Below the pieces are notes generated by a model. It ran no database searches. It was not told where the DNA came from and saw nothing but the letters and a program-made list of their open reading frames with translations. Below, in pieces: positions 11,682-23,995 of a DNA stretch of 64,000 bases; position 1 is the stretch's first letter; each line of letters starts with the position of its first letter. The position numbers and the translations under genes were made by a program. Source of the stretch: Chondrosia reniformis (Eukaryota > Porifera > Demospongiae > Chondrillida > Chondrillidae); assembly GCA_947172415.1 (NCBI GenBank), contig OX359198.1, positions 589,401-653,400 on the forward strand, in the 5' to 3' direction.

Positions 11682-12531
11682 TATCTGAAGATTTCTGTGT
11701 GGCTAGGTACTAACATTACAAAATCTTTCGGTATCACACTAGCCGGGCTGAATTGGACAAATGGATCTTGTCAATGAACCAAACTTTTCGACCCCAATCC
11801 AGGGGTCTTCCTCAGTGGTAAATGATCTGTATGTGTACAAGGCAAGCCCCTTTTTTATACGTGTTGGAGGTGGAGATAATTGATAATTGAATCAAGATCC
11901 ATTTGTCCAATTCAGCCCGGCTAGTGTGATACTGGAAGATTTTGTAATAATAATATACGTATATACGTATAATTATGCATTAAAGTTAATTTACATAATA
12001 TCAAGTGATGGAGAATATATATAGTATTCTAAGCTGTTCATATAGTAGTTATGACACTTACATTAGCTGAAAAGTTCTCCAAAATTGAAGAATCACATAA
12101 AGTTGGAACAGTCAAGCAAAATGATTGTGGCAGATATATCGAATCCTTTACGAAAAAATTAAGCATGAGAGGAGGTAGTGCTAAATAGAAATAATAGCGA
12201 TACCACATGAATACATCACAATCCTTAGTGTTCCATTGACAACAAGGTTTCTCTATATCTAACACTGTATTATTCTGACTAGTTGCATTGATCATTTTGA
12301 AGTGGAACACTGCCACTCGCTTTCCAAAATTAATAATTTCCTTTATATCCAGTGGATTGCCAAAGTAATCACGAATACCAAAGTGCTTGTTTCCACTTCT
12401 GAGGGCATCCATCATCTGATCTAAATTCTCCACACATTCCTTGTTCTTGTAATTTTCCTCTTCACTTGTGTATCTAACCTGAAGCAGTACTAGCATCATT
12501 AAGTAGACAGTGAAGGTCAAGGATAGAGGAC
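10397..12531 (-). CDS. Seven-TM array copy 4, 5' end truncated
   Basis: Exon 2 (10397-11410) is intact. It encodes the seven-helix region with a shortened start (missing several residues between GKPYE and LSPVN) and a longer loop before helix 7 (HYRDVDVSSIPLLD). Exon 1 runs from 12062 to about 12531, where similarity to the family stops abruptly inside the signal peptide (CPLSLTFTVY). The usual ATG is gone; an upstream in-frame TAA appears before any ATG, and only an internal MMLVLLQV Met remains. A foldback element starts within ~85 bp of the break. The intron is 651 bp because a MITE (11714-11949) and a TAA repeat sit in it. It may be dead, or may use an unseen alternative first exon. Confidence 0.65.
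11634..11690. repeat. (TAA)n microsatellite in copy 4 intron
   Basis: An uninterrupted run of ATA/TAA repeats. Confidence 0.9.
11714..11949. mobile_element. Foldback MITE in copy 4 intron
   Basis: Terminal inverted repeats of ~55 bp (ATTACAAAATCTT, then CACTAGCCGGGCTGAATTGG, then ACAAATGGATCTTG). The interior contains TTTCGACCCC...GGGGTCTTCCTCAG, whose complement is CTGAGGAAGACCCC...GGGGTCGAAAA, a six-pair version of the recurring hairpin motif. Confidence 0.8.
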
Positions 12532-12614
12532 AGGCGTTTACACTTTAACGCGGCGGGTAAAAGGTATATACAGTACAAGTTACAATATACACAGGTAATC
12601 TAATATAATAAGTT

Positions 12615-12835
12615 AAATAAAAACATTCAAAAATGAAGTTAAAAGTAGGGATGGCACTATAACAGTGATTGACACATCTAGAAAAAAAAACGAAACAAGA
12701 CAGTGATCATGCTAACATTGCAGAAGTGGCATATATACTGAAGCCTATCTATACATATCACTTCTATGTTTGGTCGCTTCATGCATATGGATATACTAGA
12801 AGTAGGGATCGATGTGCCCAAACATAGAAGTGAAC
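12615..12835. mobile_element. Foldback element, AAGTAGGGATGG family, truncated
   Basis: Matches the left arm and centre of the palindromes at 20559-20955 and 21570-21873 (AAACATTCAAAAATGAAG, AAAAGTAGGGATGGCAC, CACTTCTATGTTTGG). Most of the right arm is missing. It lies just beyond the point where copy 4 exon 1 is broken. Confidence 0.65.
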
Positions 12836-13264
12836 ATATTAAATCCACCTACACAAGCCTTGAAGAAGAAAAATCATAATTTAATCATTTTCATTATATT
12901 CTATAATCACATTTAGGTTAATTTTCATGGCACATTTTAATGAACTTCAATAAATGACTACATCATGGAATATTATGATAAATTAATTTTGTGACAGATG
13001 ACATATTACTATATACAATTAACATAACTTCAACACATGGCACGATTCTCTTCCTATATAATTATTCAAAATGAACATTATTAAACAGGCTAAAAATCCT
13101 TAAAACAGAATTTCATGTCTTTCATCAGAGTGTGTTAATAATATAATCGTAAGTACAGTAATAATTAATTCATTGAATATATATTACAGAATGGTAAAGT
13201 CATCAAACTACCTACCACTATATTAAACAGATTTATATCCGTTTCAGTAGCAATTACTATTGTG

Positions 13265-13410
13265 AAGAGATGAGATTGGTAACATACCCACTAGTAACTT
13301 GCATGAGGATGCTGAGGCTGTGGAGGTGGAGCTCCATCTTATCTAAGTTCCCCCTCTTTGGCTGGTGCATGGATATGGTACCTGTAGTATTACCTTTGTA
13401 ACATTAAACA
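13265..13410 (-). repeat. Array upstream block, copy c (short)
   Basis: Matches the central part of 2390-2675 (GATGAGATTGGTAACATA, GAGGATGCTGAGGCTGTGG). It lies 5' of copy 4. Confidence 0.45.
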
Positions 13411-13997
13411 TGTGTTTAAAATTGAAGTTCAGCGCTTGCAAAGTTTGGCTATTACACACTCTGTTAATTTTCATACGTACATGTACAGAAGTAACTCATT
13501 GAAATTTCATGTTTTACTATACTATAATAATTCATAACATGGTACCTTTAGATATTTATTATATATATATAGGATCATGTGTGATAGGTATAGTATATAT
13601 GTATATAGATATCCAAGCTTTAAAAGATCTGCCTTATGATTTGCTATTATATAGTGGTGTATAAATATTTATCTTTCAAAATTATCATTTTTGGTTCGTT
13701 ACACTCATCTGCATGATAAATATCATTGTTTTTTGTGTAATACATAATCAATTATAGATGTTTTTTATAGTTATATAGCATTTCAATTTAATCAATATAT
13801 TTAAAGAAACCATATTCCAACTGCCTTTATTAAAGTAAAATTAGTCATTGTGAAAGATAATTTCATTTTGAATATTTTAAATTTGAATACATACGTTTGT
13901 AGAGTTCAAACTTCACTATAATTGTATTATGAGTAGGAAAATAGAAAAGGTATTAATTTAATATATACACAAAATTAATGGCTATAGTGTATCACAC

Positions 13998-14215
13998 AAA
14001 ACGTTGAACTTGTCCTTGGGGTACATCCTTGGAATTTTGAGTGTTTAAAACATGCAGTTTGGTTTCGTTTCTTGGTCAAATGTTTCGACCCTGGGGATCT
14101 TCTTCAGTGACTGATGGTTGAGTGGAAAATTGGAATGAAAAATGGAAATCCTCTATAAATGGAGGCAATTTTCCATTCAACTATCCCAAAGATTGAATAT
14201 ATATGTAGAGTTCAA
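13998..14215. repeat. Array 3' flank block with hairpin motif, copy c
   Basis: Third copy of the 4237-4480 block, immediately left of the large transposon and 3' of copy 5 in array terms. Confidence 0.55.
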
Positions 14216-14642
14216 ACTTTACTAATTGTATATATGTATAGGAAAAGAAAAGGTACACTGTAAAAACTGGTGTGCTAATTTAGCACATGTGCTCTTTCGC
14301 ACACGTGCTGAAATGACACACTTCTGCACCTACACAGTGCAATTTCAACATATGTGTTATTTTGACACACATAAGTGTGCTGAAACAACGCACTTAACTG
14401 CTTATAAGCAGAATTGTTGACACATGTGCTATATTAGCACACTAGTTATGTGCTAAATTGGCACATTTCACCACTTACACAGTATCAATTTGACATAGTG
14501 TGCTGAAACAACACACTTATATATATAAACCCTAAAAATGTATCAATTTGATACATGACAATGCATATACGTATATATACAGTACAAGTTACAATATACT
14601 AAGGTTATATATATATATGTAGTGTGCTGAAATTTGAATATA

Positions 14643-15117
14643 CAGTGGGCACTGGTTTAACCGACCTCGAGTTAACCGACAACCTTATTTAACCGAACGA
14701 ATCGACTGAAACCAATCTAAATCGTATTCCCCGTAATACTTTAGGCCCTCGTATATCCGACCTCAGTTTATCCGGTTTATCCGTGTCCGACACAATTTTC
14801 TTATACAGATTTACAGATTTAGGTGTGCGTATATTTTTAACCTTTATTATCTGACAGTTACACGGAGTAGATTAAGAAAGTTTCAGAGAAAAACGATCGA
14901 ATGTGAGTGATATCCTTAAAGAATTGTCCTTGAAGAGGATTCCAACAGCACAAAGAGGAGACTACCACACCACGAGAAGATGAAATAAGCGTTTTTGATT
15001 ATTCACACTTAAGGTTGTCTATCTTATTCATTATTTTGCAACCCTTTTTATCTGACACCTGATTTATCCGAAATTATTGGTTGAAAGAAACAGTGTCAGT
15101 TAAACCAGGGCCCACTC
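14643..15117. mobile_element. Nested pogo/Tigger-like MITE
   Basis: Ends CAGTGGGCACTGGTTTAACC and the complement of GTTAAACCAGGGCCCACTC form ~23 bp inverted repeats next to TA on both sides. The interior has repeated TTAACCGAC/TTATCCGA words typical of Tigger relatives. No ORF. Confidence 0.7.
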
Positions 15118-15224
15118 TATAATAGAACATTTCACACATGATCTAATTGACAGTTCAAAGTCCTCATTGTTGATATAATGGATACATAAAAGGTCATGCA
15201 TCAATATAAAAACATCAGTATACA

Positions 15225-15945
15225 TTATTTAAAAAAAAGGAAAATAATATATAGGTCTGTACAGAAAATAGTTTGTTGGGGCATATGTACCAAATAGTGG
15301 AATTTAGGAGTCAGGTGAAAGTCAGAATAGACTTGTCTAAATCGAACGTGGCGATCTTCAATAAGAACTGCCAACAGAGCACAGCCATCTGAGTTTAATA
15401 CTATCCCTAACATATTTATCTTGTATATATGTTGTGTTATTCTGCTCAAAAATATCACATAATTCAAAGGCAGTGTCCCATTCTGGATGTTGCATTATAT
15501 TAGCATCACTGTGGGCATTCATTACTTCACTCGCTCTTCCTTTAACTTCAGCAACCACTTTCTGCACTAATGTATCCGTAAATGATAATACTTTAGCCAC
15601 TGTAGGCTGTGTCAAACCCTGTTCTCTTAGGGACAAAACAAACTCTGGGGCATCCCAGTTATCAGCATTGACCGGTAAAACTACGGTCTGACTTGTTTGG
15701 AGGCAATTCTAGATCTGGAAGCTCAGCAAAATTTGAGCTCGGTATTAAAGTGGCTGAAGCACGATGGCTATGTTGGAGGTGGGGTAGCTACTTCTTGAAT
15801 GAAGTCCACTTATTAAACGAAAGCCCAGACTTTTCGTAGGAACATTGGACTAAAAACTGAGGTTGGTGCTGGTGAAAAGTAACAACATGCTTTACGTGAT
15901 CCTCTGTCCAAGAAAACTGAAAATTACAAAGAGAACATTGAATTA
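15225..15945 (-). pseudogene. Degraded transposon protein (C2H2-like N-terminus, TPKFHYLVHMP motif)
   Basis: Reading 5' to 3' on the minus strand, a Cys-x2-Cys plus His-x-x-x-His segment lies near 15790-15945 (CSLCNFQF, DHVKHVVTFH). Then comes an ORF at 15358-15636 (LREQGLTQPTVAKVLSF). A third piece in another frame ends with LTPKFHYLVHMPQQ (about 15265-15330). The last motif occurs in proteins of metazoan DNA transposons, as I recall. Frames change at least once and the C-terminus is missing, so this is a remnant inside the 14256-18202 element. Confidence 0.5.
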
Positions 15946-16085
15946 ACGCTCCGGCCAGTGTGCTATGACGTCACTAATTAATTGACTAATCATATGCGCA
16001 AACGTTTATTTTGTAAAAAGAGCGGTTACTTTAAGGGGCGTAAAAAGGGGCGTTTCAGTAGCGAAGTTTTAGCAGACGATCACAA

Positions 16086-17430
16086 ATGGCAATGGAAGAT
16101 TACAGCATTAACGAAGTGAGAGACTGGCTTAAATAAAAGGGTATCAATGGCGATATTCAATTAACATTTACAGGTAAGCCTTTCAGTAACTTCCGTACAG
16201 TAATTTGTAAATGCGGGGTAACTTGGAACAAATCCTTACCTTCAACATAGCCGTATGAACTGTGCTGCAGTCCTATTTAAAGGCTCAAGGCAAAATTGTG
16301 TTCTACTCACTGTCTTTGTTGCTGACTTGTAAACAATTGAACGGGTAACGACTTAAAAGGGAAAGTATGATAAAAGGTTCACTTGTCGAACAGCCAGTTA
16401 ACTTCTCGGAATATTTACATAGCTTCGGCGTATATATCCATCCTACGTTTTCGTTTTTATATCTTCATTGTTGAAGTGTAGGCTTTGAAGTAGAAATTAC
16501 CGTTATTTCTCAATTACGCAATATATAAAAAATGGCCGCCAAAAACACTTTAATTCTAAGGTCTTAAGTCATCTTTTCGATAATGTTAATTTACAAAATT
16601 CGCTTGGAGACCTTTAAATATATTATATAATAACGATTTATGTCTTCAAAAAGCTTCTAATAATAACTTTTAGAGTAGTCGGCGAATTTAGGTTATTGCA
16701 TCATCTTAAAATGGCCGCTTTAGCGTTACTACTTTTAAAACGCTCGGTGCAGTCAGAAGGAGACATTTTGCCATAATTTATAGTGCATTGATCACACAAA
16801 AGGCGTATTATAACGAATGTAGCTACACAGTCAGTTTTTTGTAAAAGATTGCCGCCACTGAAGAAATGTTTACTTAAACATGAAGTCCATATAAAATTTG
16901 TATAGCTACTCTGAGGAGAAAATACCTAACGGATATTGGCGTTATTCTCATCCACTTTCTGGTGACATGTTTGGCACCATTCTGATCCTTTAACCTAGCA
17001 GAATTGTTCCCTACATGCATGGGGTAAGTTTTTTTCTTTTAAACCTTTATATTACTATTAAGTGTATGAAAAGATCATTTTACTGTATACATTTTGTCAC
17101 CTTTTGAGGTGTGAAATGCTTGGAATGTGCAAAACAAATTCTTATGAATATAGAAAATGACATAGATGGTCCAGCTTTTCAAGAACCTATTGGCTCATTA
17201 GAAGAATTTAAGGATCTAGTGCCAAAGGCTGCCTGTCGATTAGAATAAAGAAGTACTTTAAGGATGACTTTCAGATAAATGGTGGTTTAGTTGAAGATGC
17301 AGTAAGTTTGGATAATAGTCCTAAGGTTGACTCAATTGACTCTCCTGTATTGTATGGTCCAGGTGAAGATTTCACCACTTCCACACTGATTCTTCCTTTA
17401 AAGCACAGCAGCCAAGTTTCAAGTTAGTGT
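16086..17430 (+). pseudogene. SAM-domain gene fragment captured in transposon
   Basis: Exon 1 (16086-16173) reads MAMEDYSINEVRDWLK, a stop, then KGINGDIQLTFT, and ends at a GTAAGC donor in phase 1. Exon 2 from 17154 (TATAG acceptor) continues ENDIDGPAFQEP...LEEFKDLVPKAACRL, after which the frame shifts to KKYFKDDFQINGG and on to VLYGPGEDFTTS near 17365. Joined, the two exons fit a SAM fold (W/Y start, V.DWL, ENDIDG, L..L). One in-frame TAA and one frameshift make it a pseudogene. Either the transposon carried it as cargo or it is part of this element's usual content. Confidence 0.5.
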
Positions 17431-18307
17431 GCATATACCTCTTTGTATTCAATTGCTTAAATTAATTGGAGCATGCATAATGTAGGCATAAAAGGCAAGG
17501 AGAATGTTTACCAACTGAGATGGAGCTACCAACTCACTATCCACCTCAACTTCAAAAGAACATTGATACCTGAGTGAGAACTGCACTCTTAATGAGCCAG
17601 CAAGAAATCGGTTAATTCGTATCTTGTGTTATTTTTTTATTTGAAGGTCAGTACTTAATTCTTAATTGCTACATTTTCAGATTTGCTACATATATATATA
17701 CAACTTATACACTTTATCTATAGGTGCAGAATCCAAACCCTGCCCAATACTTTGCAATGTCTTCTGCCACAGTAAGGAAGTTTCCTTAACTTCGAAGTAC
17801 TTAACATTTGTAAATAGGTACACTATAACTTTTACTATTATTTTATTATATATATTTTTGCTGTAGTATAATTAATCCTTTTTATTGGTTTTATATTTTT
17901 ATTGAACTGCATCAGTCTATTTATAACCAATTTGGATTCATTGCATGAAATCAGGAATGGGAATTTGATTCAGTATAGCACATCATTAAATTGCACACTA
18001 GCTATTCAGCACACCTAAAAGTGTGCTGAAATTGCATGTGCTATAATAGCACACTAGCTATTCAGCACACCTAAAAGTGTGCTGAAATTGCATGTGCTAT
18101 AATAGCACACTAGCTTTCAGCACACCTAAAAGTGTGCTAAAACTGGAGACATCCAAATAACACACTTAAGTGTGCTAAAATAGCACATCATTTTTTACAG
18201 TGTATATACGTACAAAAAATATATGTACATATTAATGGCTATATAGTGTATCACACAAAAGCTTATATATATTCCTTAGAGGTTCACACAAACACAAAAC
18301 TTATGTA

Positions 18308-20242
18308 TCAATATGGCAACATGTTGACATCTTCATTCTCCCTTCTCTCATCTTCATTATTATCACCTACTTCATACCAATCTTTTACTTTCCTCTTCCC
18401 AAAGTAACCAAGACCAGCCACTAACAAGGTTGATATTACATACTCCATCAACTTGGTGCCATCAAAGAGAGGTACCGATGAAACGTCCTTGTAACGTCTC
18501 AGCAAGGAAGTAACATACAGCGACAAGCCTGTATAAATAAACACTATAGCAATGCAAAAGAAGATACTTGCATAATTGCTACAAATGCAACAGTTCTTAG
18601 GATGTCTCAACATCAGATACACTTCATGTAGAATGACTACAATTGCTGCTAACAGTAAAATACACCACACAGTGAAAGTTACAGTTTCGAAAGGTGAGAA
18701 AATAAAGAATGTTCCAAGATACACAATGATTACTCCAAACACCTGAATACTATAGAGTGGACCCGCCCATCCAAGAGATACTGCATGACATCTGATTACC
18801 CTCCTCCATCTTGGAGATATTTGCTGCTGGTTATTGGATGTATCATTAAGATATTTGTTTATTTTTCTATAAATGAGTGGATATTGTACTATAAAGATGA
18901 TGAACATTAGCACTTCAATCATGAGAGCAATCACACAGTCCGGAAGGAAAAACTCGGGATAGTACTCTTCATGTGACACCAAGTTTAGAGTACATTGTAG
19001 GCTTCCCCCAAAATAATAACTGATAAATGACAAAGACAGACACCAAGTAAAGAGTTTGATTTCAGTTAATCTTTTTGCTTGTCTCTTTTGACTTTGATTC
19101 AAAACAAAAATTAAATTTTTATTCTCACTTCTGATGAGTCTTATCATTAGCAAATTTCCAAGAAGCAATACCCCAACAATAGCAATGTTCTTTGCTAGAG
19201 TGAAGGTCCAACTTGAAGGAGTAAAAGGTTTTAATATATTACTAGGTGAAAGTGTAACTAGTGATATTCCATATGGTTTTCCCTCATACCACATTGGTGT
19301 ATATGGAAAGAAGATCCCTTGTTGGTCATTCATTACCTTCAGAAAGTATATAGTTATCAATAAACTGTAAGTCCATACATACGTATATTAAATTTTAGCA
19401 ATTGTAAGTGATTTTACAAGTATAATAAAGTTGGTCATGCATTCATCACCTTTTATAACAGAAGATAAATAGCTGACATCAAAACATATAATTATAATGA
19501 GAGTACATAAGTTCTATATACTATATACAACTTGGTGCTTGCAATTGTGTATATATATATATGACTGTCTGGGAAGTGCGGTCAGGTAGCCTTAAGTGGC
19601 AATGGTTTATATATACTTGTCCAGGTATAGGGCTGCATGTGTCCCATAACTATATAGCAATGGGTGGCATTATCCACACATGTATATATGGGCACCTTTA
19701 TAATAATAATGTATATGCATTAAATTTAAGTATAATTTTAGTCATGCACTTACTTTAGCTGCAAAAAAATCTGGCACAAGAGAAGGATCACATAAAGTTG
19801 GAACAGTCAAGCAAAGTGATTGTGGCAGATATAACGGATCTATGTAAAGGAAATTAAAAATGAGCGGAGGTAGTGCTAAATAGTAATAATAGTGGTACCA
19901 CACGAATATATCACAATCCTTAGTGTTCCACTGACAGCACGGCTTCTCTACATCTAACACTGAATTATTTTGACTTGTTGCATTGATCATTTTGAAGTGG
20001 AACACTTTGATTCGCTTTCTAAAATTATTAATTTCCTTTATATCCAGTGGATTGCCAAAGTAACCACGAATACCAAAGTGCTTGTTTCCACTTCTCAGGG
20101 CATCCATCATCTGATCTAAATTCTCCACACATTCCTTGTTCTTGTAATTTTCCTCTTCACTTGTGTATCTAACGTGAAGCAGTACTAGCATCAGTAAGTA
20201 GACAGTGAAGGTCGAGGATAGAGGACACTTTAGATAAGTCAT
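18308..20242 (-). CDS. Seven-TM tandem-array protein, copy 5 (intact)
   Basis: Exons 19754-20242 and 18308-19336, intron 417 bp, give 505 aa. It has the signal peptide, Cys-rich ectodomain and seven-helix layout of the family. It belongs to the second subfamily with copies 6 and 9: exon 1 ends DFFAAK rather than DFAAN, the ectodomain patch reads FLYIDPLYLPQ, exon 2 has YTPMWYEGKPYGIS, and the loop after helix 4 is FFIFSPFETVTFTVW. The tail is NNEDERRENEDVNMLPY. All splice signals are present (GTAAGT donor). Function unknown. Confidence 0.8.
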
Positions 20243-20558
20243 AGCTGCACTTTGAATTCTATCAGCTGCAGAGATGGACAATTTAGAAAATTTGACTTTT
20301 AAAAGGTTGACCTCAAGCTTTAGAGAATTAACAAAGCTATAGTTTCATTTAGACCACTTAACCACTATATCTCTTGAACACCCTTGTTAGTCATTTATCA
20401 CCTTTTATAACAGAAAATAGCAATGCTTTAGACCCCCTAATATTTCAAAAATGTAATCGTAAGTAATAATTAATTCATTAGAGAATAGTAATGTATTGTT
20501 TTCAGAAATTATGTTAACGTATGGCTTCCTGTCGTAACCTTGTATATACAAGTAAATA

Positions 20559-20955
20559 AAAACATTTAAAAAATGAAAAGAGAAGTAGGGATGGCAGTCC
20601 CTGCAACAGTACCTATCACATCTAGAAAAAGTAACGAAACAAGACAATGATCATATAATAAGGCTAACAATACACAAATAGAATATATACTGCCTCAAAT
20701 TTCAGTGACTTATATAACAATACACATCACTTCCATGTTTGGGCGTACCATGATGGCTGAAGTAGGGATAGTGCGCCCAAACATGGAAGTGATGTGTATT
20801 GTTAAGTCACTGAAATTTGAGGTAGTATATATTCCATTTGTGTATTGTTAGCCTTACCATATGATCACTGTCTTGTTTCGTTACTTTTTCTAGATGTGAT
20901 AGGTACTGTTGCAGGACTGCCATCCCTACTTCTCTTTTCATTTTTTAAATGTTTT
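20559..20955. mobile_element. ~400 bp near-perfect palindromic element
   Basis: Two arms of roughly 190 bp are inverted copies. Left markers are AGAAGTAGGGATGGCAG, CTAGAAAAAGTAACGAAAC and CATCACTTCCATGTTTGGGC; the right arm has their complements, with the centre near 20757. No ORF of note. The high arm identity implies recent insertion or arm-to-arm conversion. Confidence 0.85.
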
Positions 20956-21569
20956 GTATTCCTTCTTTTTTATACTTATTAAAACTAGTTTGTAAGTTTT
21001 TTTGGCAATAACTCGAAATAACGTCGTAGTCGAAGATAAAGAGAATATGACCAAGAACTCCTAATTAGAAAATGGCGACAAAAAGGTTCCAATTTTTTTA
21101 TGCGCCACAGAAAACCGTCTTTGCACAAATCGTTTGAAGACAGGAAGGTGCCTATTCCCTAGTTGCTAAAACTTTTAGACGATATGTCCCTAAGATGTAT
21201 TTATCTACAAGTGCGTTTATGAACTAGCGTGAAATAAAAGGGAAGCCTAGACCAACTTTGTATATATATATAGTTTAGATCTTAAAGGTCCCCTAATAAC
21301 TAAAAATATTATTATAAGTAATTAATTACTGAATGTATAAGAGTAAAGTATTGTTATGTATTTATAGCTATTTTTAGATTCAATAGTGTACATTTTCAAT
21401 TTGTGAGTCATTAATCATAACAGAAAATATTATGTTGTTTGTATATTCAATATATTATTATTATCAACAATCAACAAGAGTGCTAGAGTCTCTATTTATT
21501 ATAGCTATATACAGTATATACAAGTTACAATATATACCGGTATAATCTATATAATATATATAATAAGTT

Positions 21570-21873
21570 AAATAATTAAAAACATTCAAAAATGAAGTTA
21601 AAAGTAGGGATGGTACTATAACAGTAATTGGCACATCTAGAAAAAGTAACGGAACAAGACAGTGATCATATGGTAAGGCTAGCATTGCAGAAGTGGCATA
21701 TATACTGAAGCCTATCTATGCACATCACTTCTATGTTTGGACGCATCATGGATATTCTAGAAGTAGGGATCGATGCACCCAAACATAGAAAAGATGGGTT
21801 TCAGTATATATGTCACTTCTGCAATGTTAGCCTTACCATATGATCACTGTCTTGTTTCGTTACTTTTCTTAAT
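21570..21873. mobile_element. Second palindromic element of the same family
   Basis: Shares AAAGTAGGGATGG, ACAAGACAGTGATCATATGG and ACTTCTATGTTTGG with 20559-20955, in a more diverged palindrome whose right arm stops short. Confidence 0.8.
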
Positions 21874-22499
21874 TAAAAAATGGTGTTCAAAGAGGCATGT
21901 TTGCAAAAACGACTGCAAACACTTGAATATAATCGAAAATCCTTGATTTACGAGATGTTAATTGATAATACATTAGATAGGACGGCCATGTGTTTTTTTC
22001 GGCCATCCCCACTTAGAGAGTAGAGAGTACTGCCGTACTCTCTGATAATATAATATAATGTAATATAAATAATTCATATGGCTCCAAGAAAGGAACTAGA
22101 AGCAAAATGGGCATATTATCATGAAGTTTAGGGTATAAACTCATTTTTTAAAAAAATGGGATTTTTCATTTAGGCCTCCGTTTGGTAGAAAATAGAGGAC
22201 AAAATCTGCATATAAAAGGCCATAGGACTATAGAAAACCTATGGAAAATTTATATTCAAACCATGTGTTATATTGGTAAAAATTTTCAATTGGTCAGATC
22301 ACTTTGAATCCAACATATACGATGTTACATGCATATAACAAACATCTGGCGAAATGTTCCTTAACTGAAATTGAAAAATAATCAATGAAGAATTCAAAGT
22401 TATGATTGTGCAATCTGAAGATGTTGATCATGAGTGACGTTTTACTTTAGCGTCACCAACACCCTCACATGTCGATGCATACACATTTTAGGAATCATG

Positions 22500-22715
22500 T
22501 GACGTTAACAAGCTGCCATCAAATCCTTCAAAACCATCCTTCCAGCCGCAGCTAGAGATGTATGCTATTGTGATGAGATTGGTAACATATCCACTAGGAA
22601 CTTGCTTAAGGATGCTGAGGCCGTTGAGGTGGAGCTCCATCTTATTTAGGTTCCCCCTCTTTGGCTGGTGCATGGATTATGATACTTTTATCACATTAAA
22701 CATGTATTTAAAATT
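22500..22715 (-). repeat. Array upstream block, copy d
   Basis: Matches 2390-2675 (CAAGCTGCCATCAAATCC, GTAACATATCCACTAGGAAC, GGTGGAGCTCC). It is placed 5' of copy 5 after the inserted palindromes. The minus-strand ORF through it differs between copies, so I do not call it coding. Confidence 0.45.
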
Positions 22716-23995
22716 GAGATTGATTAATGGATTAAAGTGATTTCTATTAAATATGCTAGGTTATTGAGCTAGCTGTCTGTAGCAGCATAAAACAATTAAC
22801 TTATTTCAGGACATTTTGGTCTGTAGACCTTCATCAGCTGAATAATACAATTTGAGTTACAGAACTACATAGAGAACTGACTGGTGGAATTTTCTATTAT
22901 AATTAAACAACATAGCAATGAACCTTAATATTTAAAATGACTTTTATATGCAAGTTTAATTTGCTGAGTATAAACATTTGATTCAGCATGTTTTTTGTGA
23001 AATGTACCGTATATACGTATATTGCATGCGATTAGAATACTTGAACTTCAATACATGCACACCTTCTTATGTAATAGTTTGTTTAACATGCATGTGTGTA
23101 CTGCATGTAGTGAAGGTTTGTAATATTACCTTTGTCACGCTAAACATGCAGGGGTGCATTTGCCCCCCCTGCTATATGCTCCCCCCCTTGAAAATTTATC
23201 AATCTTTACGTATGTCAATATTGCCTAAGAAGAATGCAATATACTATAGTACCACTCAGAAGATTTCACTACAATTCTCACCCCTCCTTAACCGGCTTAT
23301 TTCTTGGAACCTCAGTTTTGCCCCTTTATAAGAATTTACTAAAAACAGCACTGACATGTGTTTAAAACTGATGCTCATGGCTTGCAAAGTTTCACTATCA
23401 CACACTCTGTTAATTTTCATCATCCTGTGTATGTACAGAAGTAACTCATTGAAATTTCATGTTTTACTATACTATAATAATTCATAACATGGTACCTTTA
23501 GATATATTTATAGGATCATGCATGTGTGATAGGTATAGTATATACGTATATAGATATCCAAGCTTTAAAAGATCTGCCTTATGATTTGCTATTATAGTGG
23601 TGTATAAATATTTCTCTTTTAAAATTATCATTGTTTTCATTTTTGACTTGTTACACTCGTCTGCATGATATATATCATTGCTTTTTTTGTATAATTCATA
23701 ATCAATTATATTTATATATAGTAAGCATTTCAATTTCACCGATATACGTATTCCAATTGCAACTGCCTTTATTAATGTAAACTTAATCATTGTGAAAGAT
23801 TATGTATCTTAATAGTTTAAATTTGAATATACGTACATACATTTGTAGAGTTCAAACTTCACTATAATTGTATTATATATACATAGGAAAATAGGAAAGG
23901 TATTAATCAAATATATACACATATTAATGGCTATAGTGTATCACACAAAAGCTTATATATATTCCTTAGAGGTTCACACAAACACAAACTCAAGT

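Larger units (their letters stand above)
14256..18202. mobile_element. ~3.9 kb TIR DNA transposon, CACTGTAAAAA ends
   Basis: The left end CACTGTAAAAACTGGTGTGC and the right end, ending TTTTTTACAGTG, are inverted copies. TA flanks both sides (14254-14255, 18203-18204). Subterminal zones (14270-14525, 17985-18190) are packed with short direct and inverted repeats of GTGCTAATTTAGCACA type, as transposase-binding arrays often are. The interior has a decayed minus-strand transposase (15225-15945), a plus-strand broken SAM-domain gene (16086-17430) and a nested Tigger-like MITE (14643-15117). Flanking array sequence (AAAAGGTA on the left, then the copy 5 3' flank) resembles uninterrupted sites in other copies, which supports the boundaries. 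CACTG ends recall CACTA elements, but those duplicate 3 bp, so the superfamily is open. Confidence 0.7.
20243..23995. other. Flank between copies 5 and 6, element-rich
   Basis: Apart from the two palindromes and the upstream block listed separately, 20960-21260 and 21890-22050 contain higher-GC sequence with GGCCATCCCCAC and AGAGAGTACT words shared with 1617-2389. A repeat at 22760-22900 (CTGTCTGTAGCAGC, GACCTTCATCAGCTG) recurs at 31770-31920. A C-rich patch lies at 23155-23340. No gene supported. Confidence 0.4.

Noticed and set aside
14226..14420. Plus-strand ORF of 64 aa rich in His and Cys
   Set aside because: Lies in the subterminal GTGCTAA/TTAGCACA repeat zone of the transposon; a chance frame.
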